This document shows positions 9,259 through 18,252 of a stretch of 64,000 nt of DNA, one piece after another (position 1 is the first letter of the stretch; each line of letters begins with the position of its first letter). Under the pieces are notes generated by a model, which did no database searches, was not told the DNA's origin, and saw nothing but the letters and a program-made list of their open reading frames with translations. A program made the translations under genes and the position numbers. The stretch is taken from assembly GCF_039539525.1 (NCBI RefSeq), contig NZ_BAABDH010000112.1, forward strand, positions 48,925-112,924, written 5' to 3'. The stretch comes from Hymenobacter algoricola (lineage in GTDB: Bacteria > Bacteroidota > Bacteroidia > Cytophagales > Hymenobacteraceae).

Positions 9259-9930
9259 ATGAAGCTATTATCGATTGGCCTGCTCGCCACTGCTCTGGCC
9301 GGGTGCCAACAACGCCAGGACACTACGCCGCCACCGCCGCCTCCCGCTGCCCAAGCCGCTCCCGACCCGGCAGCGAAAGCTACCGCACCGGTGGCTCCAC
9401 CGGCCGAATCGGCGGCGGCGGCGGCCAGCCCTCCAATGCTGGCCCTTACTGCCAATGCCCTGCAGCTGGTGAGCCAGCCCGGCGGCTCTGCCCGGGAAAT
9501 TCCTTTTGGGATGCCGCTGGAGCAGTTGGTAGCAACCGTAAGCCGGGTGCTGCAGGTACCCGTGGCCAGCATTGGCATCAATGGCGAGTGTGGCGCGGGT
9601 CCGCTGAAGATGGCCTCGTGGCCCAATGGTCTGACCCTGGCCTTCCAGCAGAACAAAAGCAGCAAAGCTGCTTCCGCGCCGCAGTGGCGCTTCGTGGGCT
9701 GGTACCTGGGGGCGCCGGCCGGAAAAGGGCCTGGCTTGACTACCATGGCGGGCATTGGGTTCGGGTCGACCCGGGCCGAGCTGGAAAGTGCTTATTCCAT
9801 CCAGGTGAGCACCTCCAGTCTGGGGCAGGAGTTTGCCACTTCCTCCGGGTTATACGGCATCCTGGACGGCTCCACCCCGCAAGCGAAAATTACCAGCCTG
9901 TGGAGCGGTACGAGCTGTAATTTTCGGTAA
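9259..9930 (+). CDS. hypothetical lipoprotein
   Basis: 223 residues from the ATG at 9259. The N-terminus MKLLSIGLLATALAGCQQ is a lipoprotein signal with Cys16 as the lipidated residue. A Pro/Ala-rich linker (20-65) leads to a folded part without a recognised domain, containing two repeated-looking halves (PFGMPLEQLVATVSRVL and IGFGSTRAELESAYSI) of the kind seen in calcium-free periplasmic proteins. It is probably anchored in the outer membrane. Function unknown. Confidence 0.75.
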   Translation: MKLLSIGLLATALAGCQQRQDTTPPPPPPAAQAAPDPAAKATAPVAPPAESAAAAASPPMLALTANALQLVSQPGGSAREIPFGMPLEQLVATVSRVLQVPVASIGINGECGAGPLKMASWPNGLTLAFQQNKSSKAASAPQWRFVGWYLGAPAGKGPGLTTMAGIGFGSTRAELESAYSIQVSTSSLGQEFATSSGLYGILDGSTPQAKITSLWSGTSCNFR

Positions 9931-10056
9931 GGCTTCGCTCCGTCGGGGCGGCCGCCGGGTGGTGGGCACTGAAGCCTGGGTAGAAGCGGGAGGAGACGAA
10001 TCAGGCAATGAATTGATTACCTGCGCAAAAAAAACGACTCCTAACTTGGGCCGTAA

Positions 10057-10077
10057 TTCGCCGGCCTGGCCGGCGAA
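10057..10077. repeat. perfect inverted repeat in the gene gap
   Basis: Arms of 10 bp (TTCGCCGGCC / GGCCGGCGAA) flank a single T. It lacks a T-run, so it is a weak terminator candidate or a protein-binding palindrome. The rest of the 9931-10197 gap shows no gene. Confidence 0.5.
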
Positions 10078-10197
10078 GCCGTAGCTCACTGCCAGTAAGG
10101 TCCACCGTCGCCAGGGCGCTACGCCTTTGACGCCGTAACCGGAACGTTTAGATTGCCGCTTTTTACGCAAGTTCCCTCCTCTTCTGACGCTTGCAGT

Positions 10198-11157
10198 ATG
10201 CCCGGCACCTCCGCCCCGTTACCAGCTGACTTCTCCCATCTTGGCGACTTGGTCAACGACCTGCTGGCCGTCTCGCTCACGGGCGTTATTTTCTACACGC
10301 CCCTTTACGACCCGGCCGGTGAGGTGATTGATTTTAGCTTCGCCTACCTGAACCCGGCAGCGCAGCGCATGATGCGCATGCCGGAGCGCCCCCCGCTGAC
10401 GCACCTGCAGCAGTGGCCCCACAGCAAGCAGCATGGCACCTTCGCCTTCCACGTCGACGCGTTTGTCAGCGGCGAGCCCCGCGAGTACGACGTCAGCTAC
10501 CAGGCCGGCGGCTACGACAGCCACTACCGCCTGGCCGCCCGCCGCTCGGGCTCCTTTCTGCTGGTCAGCTTTACCGACCCGGCCGGCCAGCCCCGCCCGC
10601 CCGTGGAAGAAGCTCTGCATACGGCGCCAGCCGCTGAAAAAACCGCCCGGGCCGATGCGGAAGCGGAGCAGGTGCTGGCCCGCCAGCTGATGCAGCAGGC
10701 AAACCGGGAGCCGGAAGTCCGCGGAGCGGAGCCCACCCAAGCGGCTTTAGCGGTCCAGGCCGAAGTACTGAACACGGCCCGGCGCCTGGCCCGGGAGCGG
10801 GAGGCCTTCTACCAGGTGTTTGAGCAAACCCCGGCCGTGGTGGCGCTGCTCCGCGCCCCGGGCCACCGCTACGAATACGTCAACCCTGCCTACCAGGCCT
10901 TCTTTCCGGGCCGCCAGCTGGTGGGCCTGGATCTGGCCGTGGCCGTGCCGGAGTTGCAGGAGCAGGGTTTCGTGGCCCTGCTGGACCGCGTGTACCAGAC
11001 GGGCGAAACGTTCTTCGGGGCGGAGCTCCCGTTTGCCCCGGCCGGCGCCAACGGCGCGCCTCCCCGCCAAGGCTACTTCAACTTTACCTACCAGGCCTAC
11101 CGCGAGGCGGGCGCAGTGGCGGGTATTTCCATTTTTGCCTACGACGTGACCGAGTAG
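10198..11157 (+). CDS. PAS sensor module, N-terminal part of a split histidine kinase
   Basis: 319 residues from the ATG at 10198. It has two PAS-like domains (about 18-130, and from LAREREAFYQVFEQTPAVVALL onward) joined by an Ala/Glu-rich helix (about 140-200). The last residues are FAYDVTE, the normal end of a PAS domain, and the stop TAG is followed in the same frame by VLTRQARETERQRLHALF. A Gln codon (CAG) in place of TAG would give one continuous kinase. It is either a separate sensor protein or the front half of a nonsense mutant. Confidence 0.75.
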   Translation: MPGTSAPLPADFSHLGDLVNDLLAVSLTGVIFYTPLYDPAGEVIDFSFAYLNPAAQRMMRMPERPPLTHLQQWPHSKQHGTFAFHVDAFVSGEPREYDVSYQAGGYDSHYRLAARRSGSFLLVSFTDPAGQPRPPVEEALHTAPAAEKTARADAEAEQVLARQLMQQANREPEVRGAEPTQAALAVQAEVLNTARRLAREREAFYQVFEQTPAVVALLRAPGHRYEYVNPAYQAFFPGRQLVGLDLAVAVPELQEQGFVALLDRVYQTGETFFGAELPFAPAGANGAPPRQGYFNFTYQAYREAGAVAGISIFAYDVTE

Positions 11158-13014
11158 GTGCTCACCCGCCAGGCCAGGGAAACTGAGCGTCAGCGCCTGC
11201 ACGCGCTGTTTATGCAGGCTCCGGCCGGCATCGCCATTGTGGCGGGGCCCGAGTTCGTGTTTGAGTTTGTGAACCCCGGCTACCAGCTGCTGCTGCCCGG
11301 CCGGCAGCTGCAAGGCCGCCCGGCGCTGGAGGCCCTGCCCGAGTTTGTGGGCACCACTGTTGAGCTGCTGCTGCGCGGGGTATACGAAACCGGCCAGTCG
11401 CACGAGGAGCAGGGCCTGCTCATCCCCATTGCAAGACCGGGGGATGGGGAGTTGGAAGACCGCTACTTTACCTTCCTCTACCAGCCTCGGCTGGATGAGC
11501 AGGGGCAGATTGATGGCGTGATGGTGTTCGTGTTCGAAGTAACCGACCAGGTGACGGCCCGGCAGAAAGTGGAGGAGAGCCGGGAGCAGTTCCAGCGCTT
11601 CAAGTTCATGGCCGACCATGCCCGCGACGCGTTCATTCTCATGCGCGAGGATGCCTCCTTTGCCTACCTCAATCAGAAAGCGCGGGAAGCCTGGGGCTAC
11701 GCGGAAGAGGAAATTCCGGCCTTGCGCGTGCCCGACGTTGATGTCCTGCACCAGCACGAGGGGTTTGCCCGGCTCTTTGCCCAGGCCCAGCACGCGCCCC
11801 TGCCGCCGCTCGAAACCCGGCACAGGCGCAAGGATGGACACGTGTTTCCGGTCGAGGTCGGCTTGACCGGGCTGCAGCTCGGCGGCCAGCCGTATCTGCT
11901 GGCCGTAGCCCGCGACGTGACGGCGCAGCAGCAGGCCACCGAAGCCCTGCGGGAGAGTGAAGCCCGCTTCCGCATCATGGCTGATGCCGCCCCCAACCAG
12001 ATGTGGGCCGTGAACCCGGATTCGACCATCCGCTACGCCAACCAGGCCTTTCTGGACTTTGTGGGGGTGAGCCTGGAGCAGTACGTGGCAGTAGGCTGGG
12101 CCGCCTTCCTGCCCCCCGAAGAGCTCGGCCTGGCCCGACAAACCCTGGAGCAGGCCATCCGCACCCGCACGCTCTACGTGCTCGAGCATCGCATGCGCCG
12201 CCATGATGGGGAGTACCGCTGGCTGCTGGCACAGGGTGCGCCCAGCTTCTACCCCAACGGCGACCTGTACGGCTACGTGGGCTCGGCCATCGACATCACG
12301 GAGCTCAAGCAAACCAACGAGCGTCTGACCCGGACCAACAAGGACCTGGACAACTTTGTGTACGCCGCTTCCCACGACCTCAAGCAGCCGGTAAACAACC
12401 TGATTGGCCTTTTCGACGAGCTGCGCCGCGGCGTGACCTTTGCCCAGCCAAGCGAGGAGCAGCTGCTCGTGCCCATGATGCAGGAAGCGCTGCTGCAGCT
12501 GGGCGTCACCATCGATGACTTAGCCACGTTGGGACAAGCCCAGCAACCGCAAAAAGCTCCCGCCGAGCTCGTTTCGCTGAGCGACCTGACGGAGGAAGTG
12601 GTGAATACGCTGGAGCCGCAGGTGCGCGCGGCCCGGGCCCGCATCACCGTAGACTTCGACGCCCAGCCCAGCGTGGCTTATGCCCGCGGCAACCTGCGAA
12701 CAATCTTGCTAAACCTGCTCAGCAACTCCCTGAAATACGCTGACCCGGCCCGGCCGGCCCGCATCCACGTCTCCGCTTGGGTGGAGGACGACCAGCCCGT
12801 GCTGGTGGTGGCAGACAACGGGCTGGGATTCGATGCCGCCAAGTATGGCTCGGAGCTGTTCGACCTCTTCCGCCGGCTGCATCACCATACGGCCGGCACC
12901 GGCGTGGGCCTGTACTTGGTCAACCGCATTGTAGAGGCCCACGGGGGCAGCATTCAGGTGGAAAGCCGGGAAGGGGAGGGCGCCACCTTCCGCGTGCGAC
13001 TCGGCCGCGCGTAG
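11158..13014 (+). CDS. multi-PAS histidine kinase, C-terminal part after in-frame stop
   Basis: 618 residues if read from the GTG directly after the TAG at 11155-11157; an internal start is also possible. Three PAS domains (starting near RLHALFMQAPAGIAIV, RFKFMADHARDAFILM and RFRIMADAAPNQMWAV) precede a HisKA helix with the phospho-acceptor His in YAASHDLKQPVNNLIGL. The ATPase domain has N box NLLSNSLKYA, G1 DNGLGF and G2 GTGVGLYLV. There are no transmembrane segments, so it is a cytoplasmic sensor. No response regulator is adjacent. See the finding on the amber codon. Confidence 0.85.
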   Translation: MLTRQARETERQRLHALFMQAPAGIAIVAGPEFVFEFVNPGYQLLLPGRQLQGRPALEALPEFVGTTVELLLRGVYETGQSHEEQGLLIPIARPGDGELEDRYFTFLYQPRLDEQGQIDGVMVFVFEVTDQVTARQKVEESREQFQRFKFMADHARDAFILMREDASFAYLNQKAREAWGYAEEEIPALRVPDVDVLHQHEGFARLFAQAQHAPLPPLETRHRRKDGHVFPVEVGLTGLQLGGQPYLLAVARDVTAQQQATEALRESEARFRIMADAAPNQMWAVNPDSTIRYANQAFLDFVGVSLEQYVAVGWAAFLPPEELGLARQTLEQAIRTRTLYVLEHRMRRHDGEYRWLLAQGAPSFYPNGDLYGYVGSAIDITELKQTNERLTRTNKDLDNFVYAASHDLKQPVNNLIGLFDELRRGVTFAQPSEEQLLVPMMQEALLQLGVTIDDLATLGQAQQPQKAPAELVSLSDLTEEVVNTLEPQVRAARARITVDFDAQPSVAYARGNLRTILLNLLSNSLKYADPARPARIHVSAWVEDDQPVLVVADNGLGFDAAKYGSELFDLFRRLHHHTAGTGVGLYLVNRIVEAHGGSIQVESREGEGATFRVRLGRA

Positions 13015-13131
13015 GTGTCCCGAAAGGTCGCCCTCGCGGCTTTGATGAGTACGTACGGATCGAGGAAGGCCTGAGCTGCCCCTCATGGCGGACCGTGGAG
13101 GCGGTTGTCACCGGGGCAGTGGGAAGTCAAC

Positions 13132-13162
13132 AAAGAGCCTCTGCTGATGGCAGAGGCTCTTT
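13132..13162. terminator. bidirectional terminator
   Basis: A 13-bp perfect stem (13132-13144 with 13150-13162) with a 5-nt loop and AAA/TTT edges lies between the converging kinase and amidase-protease genes. Confidence 0.8.
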
Positions 13163-13172
13163 CAAAGCTGCC

Positions 13173-15938
13173 TTACCGTCCCACCGCCGCGGGCAAATCC
13201 TGCCGTACTTGCTGCAGCCGGCTTTCGCCACTGCGGAAGATGTTCAGGGCCGCGGGCTCCTTCTTCAGTACCTGCATGGCCGGCCCTGGCCCCAGAATAC
13301 GCGCCAGGGTCGCTTTCACCGTCAGCTCGTCGTCGTCAAAGTCGCCGTGGTGGCGACTGGCCGACTGTTCCGTGGTGGGAATTCGGGCATCAATGTTGGG
13401 AGTCAGCACCAGCTCAAGCTGCTTGCTGGAAATCAGGTTCACCACCTGCTTGTCGGCAAACTTGCTGCCCGCCAACACGAATTTGGCCATGCCGAGCAGG
13501 GGCGTGCCGCGGTCGTGGAGGAAGGGCTGCCGCACGGAGGTCGTTTCAAACGCGTTAGAAACCAGGTAGAGCAAGGACTTGTGGTAGACGTTGGCACAGT
13601 GGTCGTCCTGCTCCACGGCGTCGTGCAGGGCAAACACCGAAGCCCGGTCAATCGTACCGGCCGTAATGGCGGGCGCGTACGTTGCCAGGAACAGCTCGGT
13701 GGTGATGGCCGGCGCCCAGAAGGTGCAGCTGGCGACCCGCTGCCCGAAGCCCTGCTGGCCGGCCATGGGCCCGTCAGCGACCTTGCCCCGGGTGGTAAGC
13801 AGTTGGGCAAAAGGCGCCAGCACGATGGCGCCCGCGCTGTGGCTGACCAGGTGCAGCTCCACGTTCTCGCGCTGCAATAAATCCATTAGGTAGTGGAGCA
13901 CGAGGCGCAGTCCTCCCTCGCCACGGAGCGTGGCCAGCTGCCCGTTCTCCTTCATCTCCTGCCAGAGCGAGCGGCCGCCCACGTTGCGGGCCACGGGCTC
14001 CAGAAAGTCGTCGAGGCGGTCCAGCACAAAGTCCAGTGCGCCGTCGAGGAAGCCTTCCGGCCGGCGGCGGCGCTGGGCATCCTGCAGCAGGTTGGTGAGC
14101 GTGGTCCACAGGTCGCTCTTCCAGATAATAGCCAATGGATACACTTCGTGCTTGAGCAGCTCGACGCGGTACTCCGCCACGCGCTGCAGCGCCTCATCTT
14201 CGCCCACGAGGCCGCCATGGGCGTAAATGAGCAGGCGTTTGCGCTTCCAGCTCTTGGTGATGACCGGAAACTCCTCCAGCAGCAGGTGGCGCACTTCCTC
14301 CTCGTCGTTGCCGAAGGTGCCGGTCGAGCGCAGAGTACCGTCGTTACCCAGGCTGATGACGTGGGGACGCAGGTCGGAAAAGCCGTAGGCGTTGGATCTG
14401 ACGGCCCCATTCCAGCGGGCGGCGGCCACGCCCTGGGCCGTGCGCAGCTGCAGCGGCACCCCCAGGCGCACGACCCACACGTCGGTGCCGTGAGCCAGCC
14501 AGTCGTCGTACGTCAGGTGCGCAAACCCATCCTTGCCCCAACCGGGCCCCCAGGAGTTTTGCAGCCAGAACCCCCGCTCGTCGTAGCCAACGATGGCGAA
14601 AGCGTGGCCCCCGAGCCGCTTTTTTTCCACCTCAATGCGGCCCGAAGCACTCACCCGCTCCCAGCCGTCGTGCACGATGCCCGTGGCGTAGAGCACGCCC
14701 ACCTCGGCCAGGGCATTGTGCATGCTTACCAGGTCTTTGTGGTTGACGCGGAAATAGGCGCCGAGCGGGCAGCGCCCGGCGGCCTGCGCCAACTGCCCCG
14801 TAAGCCGGTGGCCGGTGGGACTCCCACTGCTGGGCCAGTCCTGCTCGGCGCACACGCCGTGCTTGTGCCAGCCTTTGATGGCGCCGCGCGCGCTCGAGCC
14901 CTCGTAGCCTTCGCCTTCCCACTCGTCGTAGCGGCGGGCCATGTCGTAGAGCATCCGGGCCGAAACGGGCTGGCAGGGCTGGGCGCGCTGCCCGAGCAGG
15001 TAATTGGCCACGGTGGCCAGGGCAAAGCCCGTGCAGGCCCCTTCCCGCCCCTGGTCGAGCACCGGTACGCCGTAGTGCTTGGCTATCTTCTGGTATTCCG
15101 CCAGCGGTCGGGTAGCGGACACTTCGCGCAGAGTAGGCGTGAACAAGGTATCGCGAAAATCCAGTGTATCCGGCCGCGCGTCGAGTACGTAGCTGTTGCC
15201 AGTGGCCTTTTTGCTCGTTGACTTACTGGTCAGCGCTACGGTAATACAGTTGGTGCTGCGAACAGTATCCTGGCTGGTTCCTTCGGCGTCGAGGGCAAAT
15301 AGCTGGTCGGTGGGCGCGGGAGCCGTGGCCATGGCGGGGGTATTGTCCCGCGCCGGGGCGGCCTTGGCGGGGGAGTGCCCATTCGAGGACATGGCCCCCG
15401 CCAGGGCTGCCGAGGCCGGCAGCGCCGCCAGCTCTGCTTTCACCAGCTTTAAGAATCCGCTAATACCGCCTTTTGAATCCAGCAGCAGATGCGGGCATTT
15501 TTTTCCTGACCAGTGCTGGTGCGGTACGACGTGCGCTATTCCGATGCCCAGGCGCTGGAGCAGCGCGGCCGTAAGCAGGGCGGCCCGCTGGTTGGCGGCG
15601 GCCTGGTCGATGCCGGCGTGTTCACAGATCTCGATGCCAATGCTGCTGGCATTGCCCAGGCCGGTGCCGGCGTGCATGCCCCGCTCGTGAAGGGGCAGGT
15701 GCTGCACGCAGCGCTCATCATCCACGGTGAAGTGCCAGGAAACGAGGCGCTGCTGGGCGTCGGCTCCTTTTACGTACTGGGCGTGCATGCGCGCATCAGC
15801 CCCACTTTTGGCATTGGCCGTGTTGTGGATGGTGATGTGCGTGGGCGTAATGGCGTGGCCGGAGCGGTTGGGAGCCCCGGCTTTGATAAAATCGGTCGAG
15901 AGGTTGAGCCGATCGGACAGGGAGGTTGAAGGAGCCAT
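13173..15938 (-). CDS. amidase + papain-like protease + alpha/beta-hydrolase multidomain protein
   Basis: 921 residues from the ATG at 15936-15938; the open frame extends 26 codons upstream without family signal. Residues about 1-185 are an N-acetylmuramoyl-L-alanine amidase of the PGRP/Amidase_2 type (HITIHNTANA, SWHFTVDDERCVQHLP, H-WSGKKCPH zinc ligands). Residues about 290-510 are a C1 papain-like peptidase: VLDQGREGACTGFALA carries the catalytic Cys, GGHAFAIVGYD the His and NSWGPGWGKDG the Asn. Residues about 575-850 resemble an alpha/beta hydrolase (LLIYAHGGL; nucleophile elbow LHLVSHSAGA). There is no signal peptide or transmembrane helix. All three activities target cell-envelope polymers, which would suit a delivered toxin, but no immunity gene or delivery tag is visible. 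Confidence 0.85.
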   Translation of the reverse strand: MAPSTSLSDRLNLSTDFIKAGAPNRSGHAITPTHITIHNTANAKSGADARMHAQYVKGADAQQRLVSWHFTVDDERCVQHLPLHERGMHAGTGLGNASSIGIEICEHAGIDQAAANQRAALLTAALLQRLGIGIAHVVPHQHWSGKKCPHLLLDSKGGISGFLKLVKAELAALPASAALAGAMSSNGHSPAKAAPARDNTPAMATAPAPTDQLFALDAEGTSQDTVRSTNCITVALTSKSTSKKATGNSYVLDARPDTLDFRDTLFTPTLREVSATRPLAEYQKIAKHYGVPVLDQGREGACTGFALATVANYLLGQRAQPCQPVSARMLYDMARRYDEWEGEGYEGSSARGAIKGWHKHGVCAEQDWPSSGSPTGHRLTGQLAQAAGRCPLGAYFRVNHKDLVSMHNALAEVGVLYATGIVHDGWERVSASGRIEVEKKRLGGHAFAIVGYDERGFWLQNSWGPGWGKDGFAHLTYDDWLAHGTDVWVVRLGVPLQLRTAQGVAAARWNGAVRSNAYGFSDLRPHVISLGNDGTLRSTGTFGNDEEEVRHLLLEEFPVITKSWKRKRLLIYAHGGLVGEDEALQRVAEYRVELLKHEVYPLAIIWKSDLWTTLTNLLQDAQRRRRPEGFLDGALDFVLDRLDDFLEPVARNVGGRSLWQEMKENGQLATLRGEGGLRLVLHYLMDLLQRENVELHLVSHSAGAIVLAPFAQLLTTRGKVADGPMAGQQGFGQRVASCTFWAPAITTELFLATYAPAITAGTIDRASVFALHDAVEQDDHCANVYHKSLLYLVSNAFETTSVRQPFLHDRGTPLLGMAKFVLAGSKFADKQVVNLISSKQLELVLTPNIDARIPTTEQSASRHHGDFDDDELTVKATLARILGPGPAMQVLKKEPAALNIFRSGESRLQQVRQDLPAAVGR

Positions 15939-16243
15939 GAGCGGGAAGGGAATGGGTGAAGTACCAAGCCAGAACGCGGGACCTGTCAAGGCCGCAGGCG
16001 TACGGCCCCGGTGCACTAAAACTATTCTTTCCCACCGGGGCCCGCATCAGTGCCAACACTGAATCGGAGAATCCCGGCGGCTTGATAACCTTCACCTGCA
16101 GCCGGTTATACTGTGCGCCGCGCGACTGTCTTCTGCTCTTGCCCCGGGGTTGCCGGCGGCAGAAAAGCCTTGCCCTGCCGGCCATCGCGTACCTGTTCAC
16201 CCTGGCGGAGTCTGGTAAGGGCAGGATCCGGCTGTTACTGTTA

Positions 16244-16680
16244 GAGGAAGTCAGTGGGCTGGCGGCGGGACCACCGACCTGGCCGGGCTGCAGGTGGCGC
16301 CCAGCGGCAAGCTGCTTGATGCCGAGGGCTTCGCCGTGGTGGGTCTGGTGCACGAGAATGAGTACGTGATTCCGGAGTGGATGCGGGCCGACCCGAAGGT
16401 GACCCAGATGGCGCAGTACCTGGAGGCCCGCCGGCTGCGCGGCTACCTGCAGGGCGGGCCCACTACTCCAGGCCGGCAAGTGGACGTCGATGTGGATGGC
16501 AACGAGTTTGGCAGCAACTCGCCGGCGGCCGCCTTGCTGCAGCAGTTGCTGGCGGAGTAGCGGGAACAGAATGACCGGACGAACACCTGGACCCGGGAGC
16601 TGAAGAGGATAAACTCCCTGCACGATTTCGATTAGGACTACGGCACGTTTAAGAAGGTGAACAACGGCGGCATCAGCTGA
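16244..16680 (+). pseudogene. decayed 3' end of a prophage tape-measure gene
   Basis: This stretch copies the end of the tape-measure gene at 58115-61255. Bases 16244-16265 match 60545-60566, then the match resumes at 60841, so 274 bp are missing and the frame is lost. Two Gln codons of the prophage copy (CAG) are TAG here (16558-16560 and 16633-16635). The final codons before the TGA at 16680 still align. It is a relic of a related phage or a recombination scar, next to the amidase-protease gene. Confidence 0.9.
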
Positions 16681-16817
16681 AAGGCCACCCAATGAACGCC
16701 TGAGTATTGGAGGATTTTTCGACTCCTTCTAACGCCCCCGAAAATGCGGGGTTGGTTTTTTTTCAGCTACTCTGTGAGCAGGCGCGTACTTTACCTATTC
16801 CTTCCCCACTAGCTACG

Positions 16818-18011
16818 ATGCCCCCGAACCACACGCCCAAGGCCAAGTCTAGCTCCCTACGGGCCGAAAACGAGGCCCTGCGCGAGCAAATCAAGCAGCT
16901 GCAGGCCGACCGGACGACGGTGGCCAAAAAGAAGGCAAAGGACGACAGGTACGAGCAAAGCCAAGTGCGCTTCCGCACCGTGTTCGAGAATTCGCCGCTG
17001 GGCCAGAAAATCATCAACCCCGATTTGGTCATCCGCCAAGCCAACCTGGCGCTGGCGGCCATGCTCGGCTTCACCCGCCCCGACGAAGTGGAGGGCCGGC
17101 GCATCCTCGAGTTTGCCCACCCGCACTACCGCGCCGACTGGGACCACCTGCATGAGCGCCTCTGGGACCACCGCATCCCGAATTTCACCTTCGACACCTG
17201 CTTAGTGCGGGCGGACGGTTCTTCCTTCTGGTGCCAGGTCCACTCCATTCTGTTCCCGGACGACGGCGAAGAGCTGGGCTATACCACCCTCATCGACACC
17301 ACCGCGCATAAGGAGTTAGAAGCGTCCCTCAAGCGCCTCTACGACACGCAGGAGACCATCATGCACTTGGCGGCCCACGACCTGAAAGCCCCCATTGCTA
17401 ATATTCAGATGCTGACCGATCTGCTGCGCCGCGCCGCGACCAGTGAGGAACCGGAAGCCTCCAAGTTTCTACAGTTGATTGAGCAATCCTGCAACGAGGC
17501 CGGTGCCCTGCTCCAGGATGTGCTCTACCTCGGGGAACTGGACGCGACCCAGCTAAAAAAGGAGCCCACCAACTTCAACGCCTTTCTGGACACGCAACTG
17601 ACCGTGCACCGCCTCGCCGCGCAGGAAAAAGGGATTGACTTGGTATTGGAGCTGCCGCCGCACACCCTGACCGCGCAACTGAACCCTAACAAGTTCAGCC
17701 GGGTCGTGACCAACCTGCTCACCAATGCCCTAAAGTTCACCCCGACCGGGGGCCAGGTACTTGTCCGCCTGGAAGAGCCGGCCGGTCGGCCGTGCCTCAC
17801 GGTGCAGGATACCGGCGTGGGCATTGCCCCAGCGTTGCAGGCGCACATCTTCGACAAGTTCAGTGCCGCCGCCCGCAACGGCCTCTACGCGGAAGGCACC
17901 ACCGGCTTGGGCCTCTTTATCACCCAACAGATTGTGCGCCTGCACGGCGGCAAAATCCGGGTCGAAAGCCGCGAAAACGAGGGCACAACCTTCTTTATCG
18001 ACCTCCCTTAG
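16818..18011 (+). CDS. PAS-domain histidine kinase
   Basis: 397 residues from the ATG at 16818 (MPPNHTPKAKSS); the upstream in-frame ATG at 16707 lies in relic sequence and is less likely. A coiled coil (15-50) leads into one PAS domain (RFRTVFENSPLGQKII to about residue 165), a HisKA helix with HDLKAPIANIQML, and an ATPase domain with NLLTNALKF, DTGVGIA and GTTGLGLFIT. It is cytoplasmic. No partner regulator lies beside it. The 5' region abuts the tape-measure relic, so its promoter may be of mixed origin. Confidence 0.9.
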   Translation: MPPNHTPKAKSSSLRAENEALREQIKQLQADRTTVAKKKAKDDRYEQSQVRFRTVFENSPLGQKIINPDLVIRQANLALAAMLGFTRPDEVEGRRILEFAHPHYRADWDHLHERLWDHRIPNFTFDTCLVRADGSSFWCQVHSILFPDDGEELGYTTLIDTTAHKELEASLKRLYDTQETIMHLAAHDLKAPIANIQMLTDLLRRAATSEEPEASKFLQLIEQSCNEAGALLQDVLYLGELDATQLKKEPTNFNAFLDTQLTVHRLAAQEKGIDLVLELPPHTLTAQLNPNKFSRVVTNLLTNALKFTPTGGQVLVRLEEPAGRPCLTVQDTGVGIAPALQAHIFDKFSAAARNGLYAEGTTGLGLFITQQIVRLHGGKIRVESRENEGTTFFIDLP

Positions 18012-18061
18012 CCTACTCGGGGTCCACTCAGAAAATGGAAAAGAAAGTACGTCAAGCAATT

Positions 18062-18239
18062 TTACTCGCGCTCTTGGGCTTCCAAGTGGGCTATTACCTC
18101 GTCCGGCGTTAAGTCGCCCACACGAATTGTTCAAGTAGCATCTGCTCGTATGGCTTGGGCATTAAGTGGGTGCCCTGCGTGATACGCAGCGCGGCCATGA
18201 CCAGGCGCTGCCGGCCGTACTCGGTGGCCAATGGAGACT
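18062..18239 (-). pseudogene. C-terminal fragment of a small VbhA-antitoxin-like protein
   Basis: On the minus strand, sequence ending at the IS edge reads LATEYGRQRLVMAALRI..MPKPYEQMLLEQFVWG, then needs one added G to continue as DLTPDEVIAHLEAQERE before a stop at 18062. The pattern of a helix, a -R/W-G-D/E-L-T-x-D-E-V- turn and a terminal helix resembles the antitoxin VbhA fold, but the call is tentative. It lost its 5' part at the IS boundary and carries a 1-bp deletion near 18113-18120, so it is inactive. Confidence 0.5.
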
Positions 18240-18252
18240 TGAGGTGGTCCGA

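Noticed and set aside
10198..16680. TAG read as Gln (amber recoding), since CAG to TAG occurs in the kinase and twice in the relic
   Set aside because: Many intact genes here, such as terL and the acetyltransferase at 568, end with TAG, and the relic carries other disabling changes, so ordinary mutation is enough.
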